The translations under genes were made by a program, and so were the position numbers. Below are positions 13,282-22,452 of a DNA stretch of 64,000 nucleotides, in pieces (the stretch's first letter is position 1; every line of letters starts with the position of its first letter). The notes beneath the pieces were generated by a model, which saw only the letters and a list, made by a program, of their open reading frames with translations, made no database searches and was not told where the DNA came from. This DNA is from Eledone cirrhosa (Eukaryota; Mollusca; Cephalopoda; Octopoda; Eledonidae). The stretch spans positions 293,978,217 to 294,042,216 of the forward strand of contig OZ024740.1 in the NCBI GenBank assembly GCA_964016885.1, written 5' to 3'.

Positions 13282-14884
13282 TTTGGGTGTCCGTTTTTTA
13301 TTTGGGATCCGTTTTTTATTTGGGGGGTCCGTTTTTTATTTGGGAGTCCGTTTTTTTATTTGGGGGGGTCCGTTTTTTATTTGGGGATCCATTTTTTTAT
13401 TTGAGGGTCAATTTTTTATTTGGGGGTCCGTTTTCTATTTGTCGGCTGATCCGTTTTATATTTGGAGTCCATTTTTTATTTGGGGGGGTCCGTTTTTTAT
13501 TTGGATGTCCATTTTTTATTTGGGGGTCGTTTTTTATTTGGGGATCCATTTTATTTGGGTATCCGTTTTTTATTTGGGGGATACGTTTTTCATTTGGAGG
13601 GTCCGTTTTTTATTTGGGTGTCCATTTTTTATTTTGGAGATTTGTTTTTTATTTGGGGAGATCCGTTTATTATTTGGGTGTCCTCTTTTTATTTGGGGAT
13701 CCGTTTTTTATTTGGAGGCGTCCATTTTTATTTGGGGATCCGTTTTTTTATTTGAGGGTCAGTTTTTTATTTGTGGGGGTCCGTTTTTTATTTGCGTATC
13801 CGTTTTTTATTTGGGGGATCCGTTTTTTATTTGGGGATCCATTTTTTATTTGGGTGTAGTTTTTTATTTGGAGGAGAGGGCCGTTTTTATTTGGGGGTCG
13901 GTTTTTTATTTGGGGGGATCCTTTTTTTATTTGGGAATTCGTTTTTTATTTGGGGTGGTGGGGCCGTTTTTATTTGGAGGTCGTCCGTTTTTTATTTGGG
14001 TGTCCGTTTTTTATTTGGGGATCCATTTTTTATTTGGGTGTAGCTTTTTATTTGGGGATACATTTTTATTTGGGCGTCCGTTTTTTATTTGCGGGATCCG
14101 TTTTTTATTTGGGAATTCGTTTTTAATTGGGGTGGGGGGGCCGTTTTTATTTGGGGGTGGTCCGTTTTTTATTTGAGTGTCCGTTTTTTATTTGGGGATC
14201 CAGTTTTTATTTGGGTGTTGTTTTTTATTTGAGGATCCATTTTTATTTGGGTGTCCGTATTTTATTTCGAGGAGGGGTCCGTTTTTTATTTGGGGGGATC
14301 CGTTTTTTATTTGGATGTCCAGTTTTTATTTGGGGAAACATTTTTTATTTGGGAGTCGTTTTTTATTTGGGGATCCATTTTTTATTTGGGGATCCGTTTT
14401 TTATTTGGCGTGGGGGGTCATTTTTTCATTTGGGGTGATCCGTTTTTTATTTGGGCTCCATTTTTTATTTGGGGGTCCGTTTTTTATTTGGAGTCAGTTT
14501 TTGATTCGGGGGAGTGCGTTTTTTATTTGGGGGCTGATCCGTTTTTTATTTGGAGTCCATTTTTTTATTGGGGTCCGTTTTTTATTTGGGGGTGTCCGTT
14601 TTTTATTTGGGGATCCGTTTTTTATTTGGGGGAGAGTCCGTTTTTTGTATGGGGATCCGTCTTTTATTGGGGGGATCCATTTTTTATTTGGGTGTCCGTT
14701 TTATATTTGGGGTTCCGTTTTTTATTTGGGTGTCGGTTTTTTTATTTGTGTTTCCGTTTTTTATTTGCGGATCCGTTTATTATTTGTGGGGATCCGTTTT
14801 TTATTTGGGGATCAGTTTTTTATTTGGGGGGTCCGTTTTTTATTTGTCGACTGATCCGTTTTTTATTTGGAGTCCATTTTTTAA

Positions 14885-16760
14885 TTGGGTGTCCGTTTTT
14901 TATTTGGGGGATCCGTTTTTTATTTGGATGTCCAGTTTTTATTTGGGGATCCATTTTTTATTGGTGTCGTTTTTTATTTGGGGATCCATTTTATTTGGGT
15001 ATACGTTTTTTATTTGGGGGATACGTTTTTCATTTTGGGGGTCCGTTTTTTATTTGGGTGTCCATTTTTTATCTTGGAGGGGGTCCGTTTTTTATTTGGG
15101 GGTACGTATTTTATTTTGGGGGACCGTTGTTATATTTGGAGATTTGTTTTTTATTTGGGGAGATCCGTTTTTTATTTGGGTGTCCGTTTTTTATTTGGAG
15201 GGGTCCGTTTTTTATTTGGGGATCCGTTTTTTTATTTGAGGGTCAGTTTTTTATTTGTGGGGGTCCGTTTTTTATTTGTCGGCTGATCCGTTTTTTATTT
15301 GGAGTCCATTTTTTAATTGGGCGTACGTTTTTTTAATTGGAGGGGGTCCGTTTTTTATTTGGGGGGATCCGTTTTTTATTTGGGTGTCCATTTTTTATTT
15401 GGGGATCCATTTTTTATTTGGGGGATACGTTTTTCATTTGGAGGGTCCGTTTTTTATTTGGGTGTCCATTTTATTATTTTGGAGGGGGTCCGTTTTTATT
15501 TGGGGGGTCCGTATTTTATTTTGGGCGTTCCGTTTTTTATTTGGAGATTTCTTTATTTGGGGAGATCTGTTTTTTATTTGGAGTCCATTTTTTAATTGGG
15601 TGTCCGTTTTTTATTTGGGGGGTCCGTTTTTTATTTGGGGGGATCCGTTTTTTATTTGAATGTCCAGTTTTTATTTGGGGATCCATTTTTTATATGGGTG
15701 TCGTTTTTTATTTGGGGATCCATTTTATTTGGGTATCCGTTTTTTATTTGGGTGTCCATTTTTATCTTGGAGGCGGTCCGTTTTTTATTTGGGGGGTACG
15801 AATTTTATTTTGGGGGACCGTTGTTATATTTGGAGATTTGTTTTTTATTTGGGGAGATCCGTTTTTTATTTGGGTGTCTTTTTATTTGGGGATCCGTTTT
15901 TTATTTGGAGGGGTCCGTTTTTTATTTGGGGATCCGTTTTTTTATTTGAGGGTCAGTTTTTTATTTGTGGGGTCCGTATTTTATTTGTCGGCTGATCCGT
16001 TTTTTATTTGGAGTCCATTTTTTAATTGGGCGTCCGTTTTTTTAATTGGAGGGGGTCCGTTTTTTATTTGGGGGGATCCGTTTTTTATTTGGGTGTCCAT
16101 TTTTTATTTGGGGATCCATTTTTTATTTGGGGGATACGTTTTTCATTTGGAGGGTCCGTTTTTTATTTGGGTGTCCATTTTATTATTTTGGAGGGGGTCC
16201 GTTTTTATTTGGGGGGTCCGTATTTTATTTTGGGGGTTCCGTTTTTTATTTGGAGATTTCTTTATTTGGGGAGATCCGTTTTTTATTTGGAGTCCATTTT
16301 TTAATTGGGTGTCCGTTTTTTATTTGGGGGGTCCGTTTTTTATTTGGGGGGATCCGTTTTTATTTGAATGTCCAGTTTTTATTTGGGGATCCATTTTTTA
16401 TATGGGTGTCGTTTTTTATTTGGGGATCCATTTTATTTGGGTATCCGTTTTTTATTTGGGGGATACGTTTTTCATTTTGGGGCTCCGTTTTTTATTTGGG
16501 TGTCCATTTTTATCTTGGAGGCGGTCCGTTTTTTATTTGGGGGGTACGTATTTTATTTTGGGGGACCGTTGTTATATTTGGAGATTTGTTTTTTATTGGG
16601 GAGATCCGTTTTTTATTTGGGTGTCTTTTTATTTGGGGATCCGTTTTTTATTTGGAGGGGTCCGTTTTTTATTTGGGGATCCGTTTTTTATTTGAGGGTC
16701 AGTTTTTTATTTGTGGGGGTTCGTTTTTTATTTGTCGGCTGATCCGTCTATTATTTGGAG
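14885..16760 (+). repeat. About 710-bp higher-order repeat, two to three copies
   Basis: Variant units recur at an offset of about 709 bp: the segment starting near 15317 matches that near 16026, and the one near 15598 matches that near 16307. A more diverged first copy begins near 14885. Each copy contains an ATACG unit followed by TTTTTCATTTGG, a GTTGTTATATTTGG unit and a GTCGGCTGATCCG unit. Confidence 0.7.
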
Positions 16761-17693
16761 TCCATTTTTTAATTGGGGGTCCGTTTTTTTAATTGGAGGG
16801 GGTCCGTTTTTTATTTGGGGGGATCCGTTTTTTATTTGGGTGTCCATTTTTTATTTGGGCGGATCCGTTTTTTATTTGGATGTCCGTTTTTTATTTGGGT
16901 GTCCATTTTTTTATTTTGGAGGGGGTCCGTTTTTTATTTGGGGGGTCCGTATTTTATTTTGGGGGATCCGTTTTTTATTTGGGTGTCCGTTTTTTATTTG
17001 GAGATTTGTTCTTTATTTGGGGAGATCCGTTTTTTATTTGAGTGTCCTCTTTTTATTTGGGGATCCGTTTTTTATTTGGAGGGGTCCGTTTTTTATTTGG
17101 GGATCCGTTTTATTTGAGGGTTTGTTTTTTATTTGGGGGGGGGCCGTTTTTTATTTGTCGGCTGATCCGTTGTTTATTTGGGGGTTCGTTTTTTATTTGG
17201 GGATCCATTTTTTATTTGGGTTTAGTTTTTTATTTGGATGTCCGTTTTTTATTTGGAGGGGGGGGGGCGTTTTTATTTGGGGGGTCCGTTTTTTATTTGG
17301 GGGGATCCGTTTTTTATTTCGGAATTCGTTTTTTATTTGGGGTGGGGGGCCGTTTTTATTTGGGGGTGGTCCGTTTTTTATTTGGGTGTAGTTTTTTATC
17401 TGGGGATCCATTTTTATTTGGGTGTCCGTTTTTTATTTGCGGGGGGGGGTCCGTTTTTTATTTTGGAGGCTCCGCTTTTTATTTGGGGAACCGCTTTTTA
17501 TTGGGGGGGTCCGTTTTTTATTAGGCGGATCCCTTTTTATTTGGGGGAGTCCGTATTTTTTTTTTTGGGGGGGGGGTCCGTTTTTTATTTGTTGAAACGA
17601 CGACAGCTGTGCCGTCAATCTCCCTACACTCTCTCTATATATATATTTAAAAGAATTGAAGTCAGTGTTGTAGCATAAGTACAAATTTTATTT

Positions 17694-17833
17694 GCATATT
17701 ACAATTGTTTCGATATCGATCAGCTCAGGGTACATATAAGCTCGCATATCTGACAAGATGTAAAAAAGAGAGTCAGTCCCCGTCACCTTGATTGTAGTCT
17801 GAGCTGATCGATATCCAAACAATTGTAATATGC
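17694..17833. repeat. Inverted repeat in the LTR U3 region
   Basis: Two 35-bp arms (17694-17728 and 17799-17833) are reverse complements with about one mismatch; each carries ACAATTGTTT and GATATCGATCAGCTCAG. The spacer is 70 bp. It could form a cruciform or RNA hairpin, or be a small foldback element inside the LTR. Confidence 0.85.
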
Positions 17834-18046
17834 CTATAAAATGTGTACATATCCAGCAACATTAACTTTGACTCTTTTAAATTTATTTATACTCTGCACA
17901 CTACAGCCGTAACTCTGGAATACAACCCAAACAAAACGGACCTCGTAACAGCATTGAGTGTGTAGCGCTCTCTAGACAATGGAAGTAGCTGGAGTTACTT
18001 CCCGTTGAAATTCCAGAACCTTTCTTGTAACTTCCCTCCAGGGAAC

Positions 18047-18053
18047 TATAAAA
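18047..18053 (+). promoter_or_regulatory. TATA box of the LTR
   Basis: TATAAAA lies in the context GGGAACTATAAAAGAGGGAG, about 50 bp before the tandem 63-bp units. It would be the core promoter of the LTR, with transcription running left to right. Confidence 0.6.
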
Positions 18054-18082
18054 GAGGGAGCTCAAAGCTATCTTTCTCTCTT

Positions 18083-18560
18083 TTCACCTCTAGGCCGCCT
18101 GGCCTAGTAAGGCCAAGCATGGTTTCGCCAAAAGTATACTCTCTTTTCACTTTTTGGCCGCCTGGCCTCGTAAGGCCAGGCATGGTTACGCCAAAGTTTT
18201 GGGGATCTGTTTTTTATTTGGGGGGTCCGCTTTTTATTTGGGGATGTTTTTATTTGGGGATGTTTTTATTTGGGGTGGGGGTCCGTTTTTTATTTGGGGA
18301 TCCATTTTGTATTTGGGGATACGTTATTTATTTGGGGTGGGGGGGTCCGTTTTTTATTTGGAGGGGATCCGTTTTTTATTTAGGGGTATCCGTTTTTTAT
18401 TTGGGGATCCGTTTTTTATTTGGGGGGTCCGTTTTTTATTGGGGGGGTTCCGTTTTTTATTGGGGGGGGTCCGTTTTTTATTTGGTTACGCCAAAAGTAT
18501 ACTCTCTTTTCACCTTTTGGCCGCCTGGCCTAGTAAGGCCAGGCATGGTTACGCCAAAGG
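18083..18560 (+). repeat. Three 63-bp LTR units, each with a perfect or near-perfect hairpin
   Basis: The unit reads TTTTCAC, then GGCCGCCTGGCCT, a 4-base loop, AGGCCAGGC, ATGGTTACGCCAAA and AGTATACTC. The palindrome GCCTGGCCT-AGTA-AGGCCAGGC is at 18097 (one mismatch), 18160 and 18523. Copies 1 and 2 are 63 bp apart. Copies 2 and 3 are 363 bp apart because a 300-bp block of the G/T minisatellite separates them. A fourth, truncated unit starts after 18547. Confidence 0.85.
18196..18486 (+). repeat. G/T minisatellite block inside the LTR
   Basis: About 15 units of the same family as 1-17589 (CCGTTTTTTATTTGGGG variants), in the same orientation. The block lies between ACGCCAAAG and GGTTACGCC, which both belong to the 63-bp LTR units. 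This is a second, separate site of the same repeat. Confidence 0.9.
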
Positions 18561-18709
18561 TATACTCTCTTTCTGGCGGTTTCTTCTGAAGCTGACAACA
18601 CCGAGCACAAGCATGCTAGCATTCTTCGAATCACACCTCATGGTTCTGGACTATATCTCATAATGCTGCCTAGACATTTGTTTACTACACTTTTGTAATA
18701 TGGACTACA

Positions 18710-18715
18710 AATAAA
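18710..18715 (+). promoter_or_regulatory. Polyadenylation signal of the LTR
   Basis: AATAAA, within CTACAAATAAATCAAG. It lies about 660 bp downstream of the TATA box and about 190 bp before the primer binding site, an arrangement that fits an R/U5 region. Confidence 0.5.
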
Positions 18716-18904
18716 TCAAGTTACTTTTGATATTCGGTTGAGAAATTGTTACACTTTAATCATTACCTTTTGTAGTAAGAGATGACTCACACGAGACACG
18801 AATTTGTAGGAAAGTACTCCTACCCTTTTTCTTTCTTAAATTTAGTAGCTGGGATCCGGTGGTGCTTACCGGAGTAAGTAAATCTGCGACCAGCTCACTA
18901 AAAG

Positions 18905-18932
18905 TGGTGACCCGCCGACGTGATGCGAACAC
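18905..18932 (+). other. Primer binding site, tRNA-Trp type
   Basis: TGGTGACCC followed by CGACGTGAT and GCGAACAC matches the complement of the 3' end of eukaryotic tRNA-Trp (TGGTGACCCCGACGTGA), with one inserted base. This marks the end of the LTR and the start of the internal region. Confidence 0.7.
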
Positions 18933-19195
18933 ACAACATGGAAAAAACACAAACAAAATCTTCTTTCGTTGCAGCAAACTCATCAACAATTTGCAACCCG
19001 AAAGAACAAAAAATAAGGAACATGCAGACATACTTTTCGTTGGGACACACTTTCTTCCACCTAACGTGGAATGCGGACACAAAATTTCTCCAGCATTTTA
19101 GGACACAAAATTTTCTCCGACAAACAACAAAAAAATTCGGACACAAAATTTCTCCACTATTCTAGGACACAAAATTTTCTCCGATAAACATTGAC
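18933..19195 (+). mobile_element. Truncated internal leader of the LTR element
   Basis: Follows the primer binding site. It holds an imperfect tandem duplication (about 64 bp) with the motif GGACACAAAATTTCTCC four times between 19074 and 19185. I see no gag-like protein beyond short open frames. The element appears to be cut off where the minus-strand hAT remnant begins. Confidence 0.5.
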
Positions 19196-20240
19196 TTGGA
19201 GAAAAAGTTGAAATTCCTTTTAAAGTTTGGAAGAAAATTCGACATTCACGAATACCTGAAGCTGATTGAGAGAGTAGCAAATTAAGTGAATATGCATAAC
19301 AATGAACAAACATGACGTTCGCACTAAAATCTTCTTTATTCTTGCTTGCACACCGTTCAAATGTCCAGCCATCACGCTCGCTCCATAAGTTTGTATAATT
19401 AACTTTTTACCACAATTGAATTCATTAACAAATTTCCGAACTTCTTCTGTCAGTGATGCAGCTCTTCTATCTTTCCTAACATCGACGTATCTTGGGGCTT
19501 TTCATTCTCATCAACAAATCGCAAAACGCGTGATAATTGAGATTTCATTCGGAAATCCGTCATCTCATCAAACATAACAGCAACAAATAATGTCTTTTTT
19601 TTCGATCATTGCCTTAATTTCACCTCAATTGTAGCAGCTATACAAGTTAAATGTGCAATTAGCATATTTCTTCGCGAAATCTAAATGCGATCTTAAACAA
19701 TCACCGTATTCCACTACTGCTTCACATATAACCAGAAAATTACCCTTATTGATTGATTCTTCTGTTTCATCGTGTCCTCGAAATGATAATTTTTGACAGG
19801 CCAAAATTTCCACGACTTTTCTCAACTGTTCTATTGGACAACTTAATCGAAGCTGCTTTCCAGTGATCGCTCGTTTTATCAATTCGTTGTCGACCAAAGG
19901 TTTTCAGAGCAATTACGGAATTCAGGAGGTTCTGAGAATGTTTGTGTCTTGTCAAAGCTGTACTAAAATTGTTCAAATCGCAGTAGCCGTTAGTTGTCCT
20001 TGTGTTCTTATGTTGACAAAATAACAGACATGGGAAACAAAACAATTTATTCAGAATGGGACATCCCGTCATCCACTCATACTGTTCATAATACTTGGAA
20101 TCAAAATAACGATAACATCCTTGATGTCCACTTTGGTTTTGGTTTTCAGTTCAAGCTTCGGTTTCTCTCTTCCGAGAATGAGAATATCATTTTTCTCTTC
20201 AAAGCTTCTTGTCGCAAAAGATCGAGAAACTAGAGAGGAA
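19195..20240 (-). pseudogene. Decayed hAT transposase (TTF zinc finger / DUF4371, ZMYM1-like)
   Basis: Read on the minus strand from about 20240 down, the frames give, in order, [15 protein letters not shown], then [18 protein letters not shown] (TTF-type zinc finger), ILACQKLSFRGHDET (DUF4371), VMFDEMTDFRMKSQLSRVLR with the DE.TD acidic motif, and FVHCYAYSLNLLLSQSAS. This is the order found in hAT-family ZMYM1 / 52-kDa-repressor-like proteins. At least one frameshift between the zinc finger and DUF4371 and several stops between 19310 and 19625 show it is dead. The C-terminal dimerisation region is missing. No terminal repeats recognised. Confidence 0.8.
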
Positions 20241-20289
20241 ACTGAGCTAATTGACACTTTTGTCATCATATGGGTGAATGAAAATGTTC

Positions 20290-20650
20290 CTCGACACGCC
20301 GCTCTCAACGATATATTGAGAAGAAGCCTGTACACAGCTGGCTTTCCATCCCCACTGGAGCCAGCAGGCCTAGACCGCGGAGATGGCAAATGTCCCGACA
20401 GAATCACTCTCTTCCCATTCGAAGGAAGTAGATCCCTCATCTGGGACGCCACCTGCTGCGACACGTTCTTCGCCTCGAGCTTAGTCGCTTCGACCCAAAC
20501 GCCAGCACCGCAGCCCGCCTCGCAGAAGAACGTAAAATAAACAAATATCGGGCTTTATCCGGCCGCTCCTCTTCGTACCGGTCGCCATCGAGACCTCATG
20601 CGTACTTGGACCCCGTACTGCCGAGCTCTCCACAAAATCGGAGAGTCGGC
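20290..20650 (+). pseudogene. Non-LTR retrotransposon ORF fragment (region downstream of RT)
   Basis: The plus frame gives [19 protein letters not shown], then [16 protein letters not shown] and [13 protein letters not shown], followed after a frameshift near 20490 by [16 protein letters not shown]. This succession (DRGDGKRPDG, FPF, WDATC.DTF, AA..AE.RK..KY) is the conserved stretch that follows the reverse transcriptase in many invertebrate non-LTR elements. It is recognised from memory of the family. Codons differ from the AT-rich surroundings (GC-rich). Confidence 0.65.
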
Positions 20651-20930
20651 GACCCTTCTGAAGAGGGAGCCCCGCGAGGTTGAGTGGCTGTTGCAGCGGC
20701 CATCGTCCAGGGGAATGCTTTTGCCGTCTTGTCCGCAGCACTCCTGCCGTCTTGTCCGCAGCACTCCTGCCCCCTTGCCCTAGACCCAAAGCCCAATCAC
20801 CCCCCCCCCTCACCCATTCTCTTCTGCGACACCAGAGCTCTTGTCATCTCCTCCCTTTCGCGTTCTTTCTTCTTTCTTTCCTTTTGTTTACCTCTTTTTT
20901 TCTTACTAAATAAGGTTTGTTTTTTTTTTT
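20650..20930 (+). other. GC-rich then CT-rich tract, no gene seen
   Basis: Probably the rest of the preceding LINE fragment. It contains a 21-bp tandem duplication (GTCTTGTCCGCAGCACTCCT at about 20726 and 20747), then a C run (20801) and a pyrimidine tract ending in a T run at about 20920. Confidence 0.4.
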
Positions 20931-21293
20931 GCATTTTTTAAATGAATCGAGACAAAAAGAAAAAAAATTTTAATAGGTGCGTGTATACTTTTTGGCGTAA
21001 CTTTTTAAAAAATAATTTGATATATTTAAATTTAAAATTTAAAGCATTGGAATGAATATTTTATGAAAACTTTACCTTATTGATCGGGAAAATTTCAACG
21101 GTTAGTCCCTAGCGTAAACTAGTCAATAAAAAATTCTGTGTACAAGCCACATGGTTCACAAATGAACCAGACAGAGATATGTTTATTTATTTATTCTTAG
21201 ATATAGACATAGAGCAAAAAAGGAAAAGAGATTTCTTGCTTTCTCTGAATAAACTCCCTTCTCCACTAATAATTCAAAAGTATCGTTTCATAA
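20931..21293. other. AT-rich intergenic stretch
   Basis: No coding signal or recognised repeat in this stretch, apart from A and T runs. Confidence 0.5.
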
Positions 21294-21478
21294 AATAATT
21301 GTTTCTACTTTTGGCACAAGGCCAGCAATTATCCCAATGTATTACTGGTACTTTATTTTATCGACCCCGTAAGGATGAAAGGCAAAGCTAACCTCAGCGA
21401 ATTTGAACTCAATCCGTAAAGGGACGTAACTGTGCTGCAAAGCATGGCGTCCGACCCTCTACCGATACTGCCAATCAT
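21294..21478 (-). mobile_element. tRNA-derived SINE, family A
   Basis: Read on the minus strand, the head TTGGCAGTATCGGTAGAGGG (A-box-like) and GAGTTCAAAT (B-box-like) are followed by TTTGCCTTTCATCCTTACG, AAAGTACCAGTAAT and the tail TGGCCTTGTGCCAAAAGTAG. This internal RNA polymerase III promoter layout is that of tRNA-derived SINEs, and octopus OR-type SINEs are the likely relatives. Confidence 0.8.
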
Positions 21479-21479
21479 A

Positions 21480-21572
21480 AGAGAGAGAGAGAGTGAGTGA
21501 GTGAGTGAGTGACTGACTGACTGAGTGAGTGACTGAGTGTGTGTGTGTTTTTTTGTTTTTTTTTGTTTTTTT
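21480..21572 (+). repeat. GAGA/GAGT/TG microsatellite and T runs
   Basis: Runs of GA, GAGT, GACT and TG followed by T-rich tracts. Confidence 0.85.
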
Positions 21573-21857
21573 CTGAATGCAGACTGTCTATTGCATGCTT
21601 ATTTATCCCAAAGCCGGGATAGATGGAACAGAAATACTAGGACGATAGGAAATGTACTGTTAGTGAGTGTATTTGTGTGTGTCGGTGAGTGTGTTTAGAA
21701 AGCAAAGAAACTATTGCATGCGTATTTATCTCAAGATAGGGAATGTAGTGTTTGTGAGTGTGTGTGTGTGTGTGTGTGTCCTGTAACTCAAATTAAAAAT
21801 TGGAGGAAAAGAGTAAAATATTTAAATATTATATACCATTCCAATTCAGCAACAAGT

Positions 21858-22076
21858 AATCATTGGCTTGCTTACTATGAGAGCGTTGGACAACATGCTT
21901 CACAGCATAAAGTTACGGTCCTTTACATTGTGAGTTCAAATCCCTCCAAGGTTAGCTTTGCCTTTCTATCTTAAGGGGTGGGTAAATAAAGTACCAGTTA
22001 CACACGGGTCAATTTAATCGACTTTCCCCTTCCCTTCAAATTGCTGGCCTTGTGCCAAAAGTAGAAACAATTATTA
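21858..22076 (+). mobile_element. SINE family A
   Basis: Degraded head (ATTGGCTTGCTTACTATGAG), B-box-like GAGTTCAAATCCC, AAAGTACCAGTTA, and the longer body with AATTTAATCGACTTTCCCC that some copies have. It ends in GTAGAAACAATTATTA. Confidence 0.75.
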
Positions 22077-22290
22077 GGGCGGTGGACTGGTAGTATCGGA
22101 AGAGCGTCGGACATGTTGAACGGCATAGAGTTATGACCCTTTACATTCTGAGTTCAAATCCCACCGAGGTTAGCTTTCCCTTTCATCCTTACGGGGTCGA
22201 TGAAATAAAGTACCAGTCACGTGCTGGGATGGATTTAATAGACTCTCCCCTCCCCCAAAATTCCTGGCCTTGTGCCTATATAAGAAACCA
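22077..22290 (+). mobile_element. SINE family A
   Basis: Starts GGGCGGTGGACTGGTAGTAT and has B-box-like GAGTTCAAATCCC. It ends in the alternative tail TGTGCCTATATAAGAAACCA. It directly abuts the copies on both sides. Confidence 0.8.
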
Positions 22291-22452
22291 CGGACGCCAT
22301 GCTTTGACACATAGAGTTACGGCCCTTGCCATTCTGAGTTCAAATCCCGCCGAGGTTAACTTTGCCTTTCATCCTTACGGGGTCGATAAAATAAAGTACC
22401 AGTAATGCACTGGGTATTGCTGGCCTTGTGCCAAATGTAGAAACAATTATTA
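22291..22452 (+). mobile_element. SINE family A, 5'-truncated
   Basis: Starts within the head (CGGACGCCATGCTTTGACAC), keeps the B box and body, and ends in AGAAACAATTATTA. Confidence 0.8.

Larger units (their letters stand above)
1..17589 (+). repeat. Giant G/T-rich minisatellite (about 19-20 bp unit)
   Basis: The block is almost entirely variants of GATCCGTTTTTTATTTGGG, with lengths of about 16-22 bp caused by changes in the G run and the T run. Dividing length by unit gives roughly 900 units (an estimate, not a count). The plus strand is strongly G+T biased. Many units keep GGATCC. The unit contains no stop codon on the plus strand and its length is not a multiple of three, so all three plus frames stay open for hundreds of codons and read as FIWG, FYLG and FLFG repeats. 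Frames merge and shift at every length variant, so I read this as satellite DNA and not coding sequence. It starts at or before base 1, so its true length is unknown. The last units (17440-17589) are degraded, with long T and G runs. Confidence 0.95.
17590..18904 (+). mobile_element. LTR-like sequence of a Gypsy/CsRn1-type retrotransposon (5' LTR or solo LTR)
   Basis: The segment has the parts expected of an LTR in order: a possible TGTTGAAAC start at 17590, an inverted repeat, a TATA box (18047), tandem 63-bp units, a polyadenylation signal (AATAAA, 18710) and, straight after it, a primer binding site that matches the 3' end of tRNA-Trp (18905). Use of tRNA-Trp is known for CsRn1-type and related Gypsy elements. 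The exact ends are uncertain: the last CA before the primer site is at 18896-18897. No second LTR and no pol gene are present in the window. The LTR contains a 0.3-kb insertion of the G/T minisatellite. Confidence 0.65.

Noticed and set aside
1..17589. Telomere-like array (TTTGGGG motif)
   Set aside because: Mollusc telomeres use TTAGGG. The unit here is 19-20 bp with CCG and GATCC parts, and the TTTGGGG match is coincidental.
18005..18589. 194-codon frame across the LTR
   Set aside because: It spans the TATA region, the hairpin units and the G/T block; no gag-like or other motif.
20069..20464. 131-codon minus-strand frame
   Set aside because: It crosses the hAT relic in the wrong frame and the antisense of the LINE fragment; no motif of its own.
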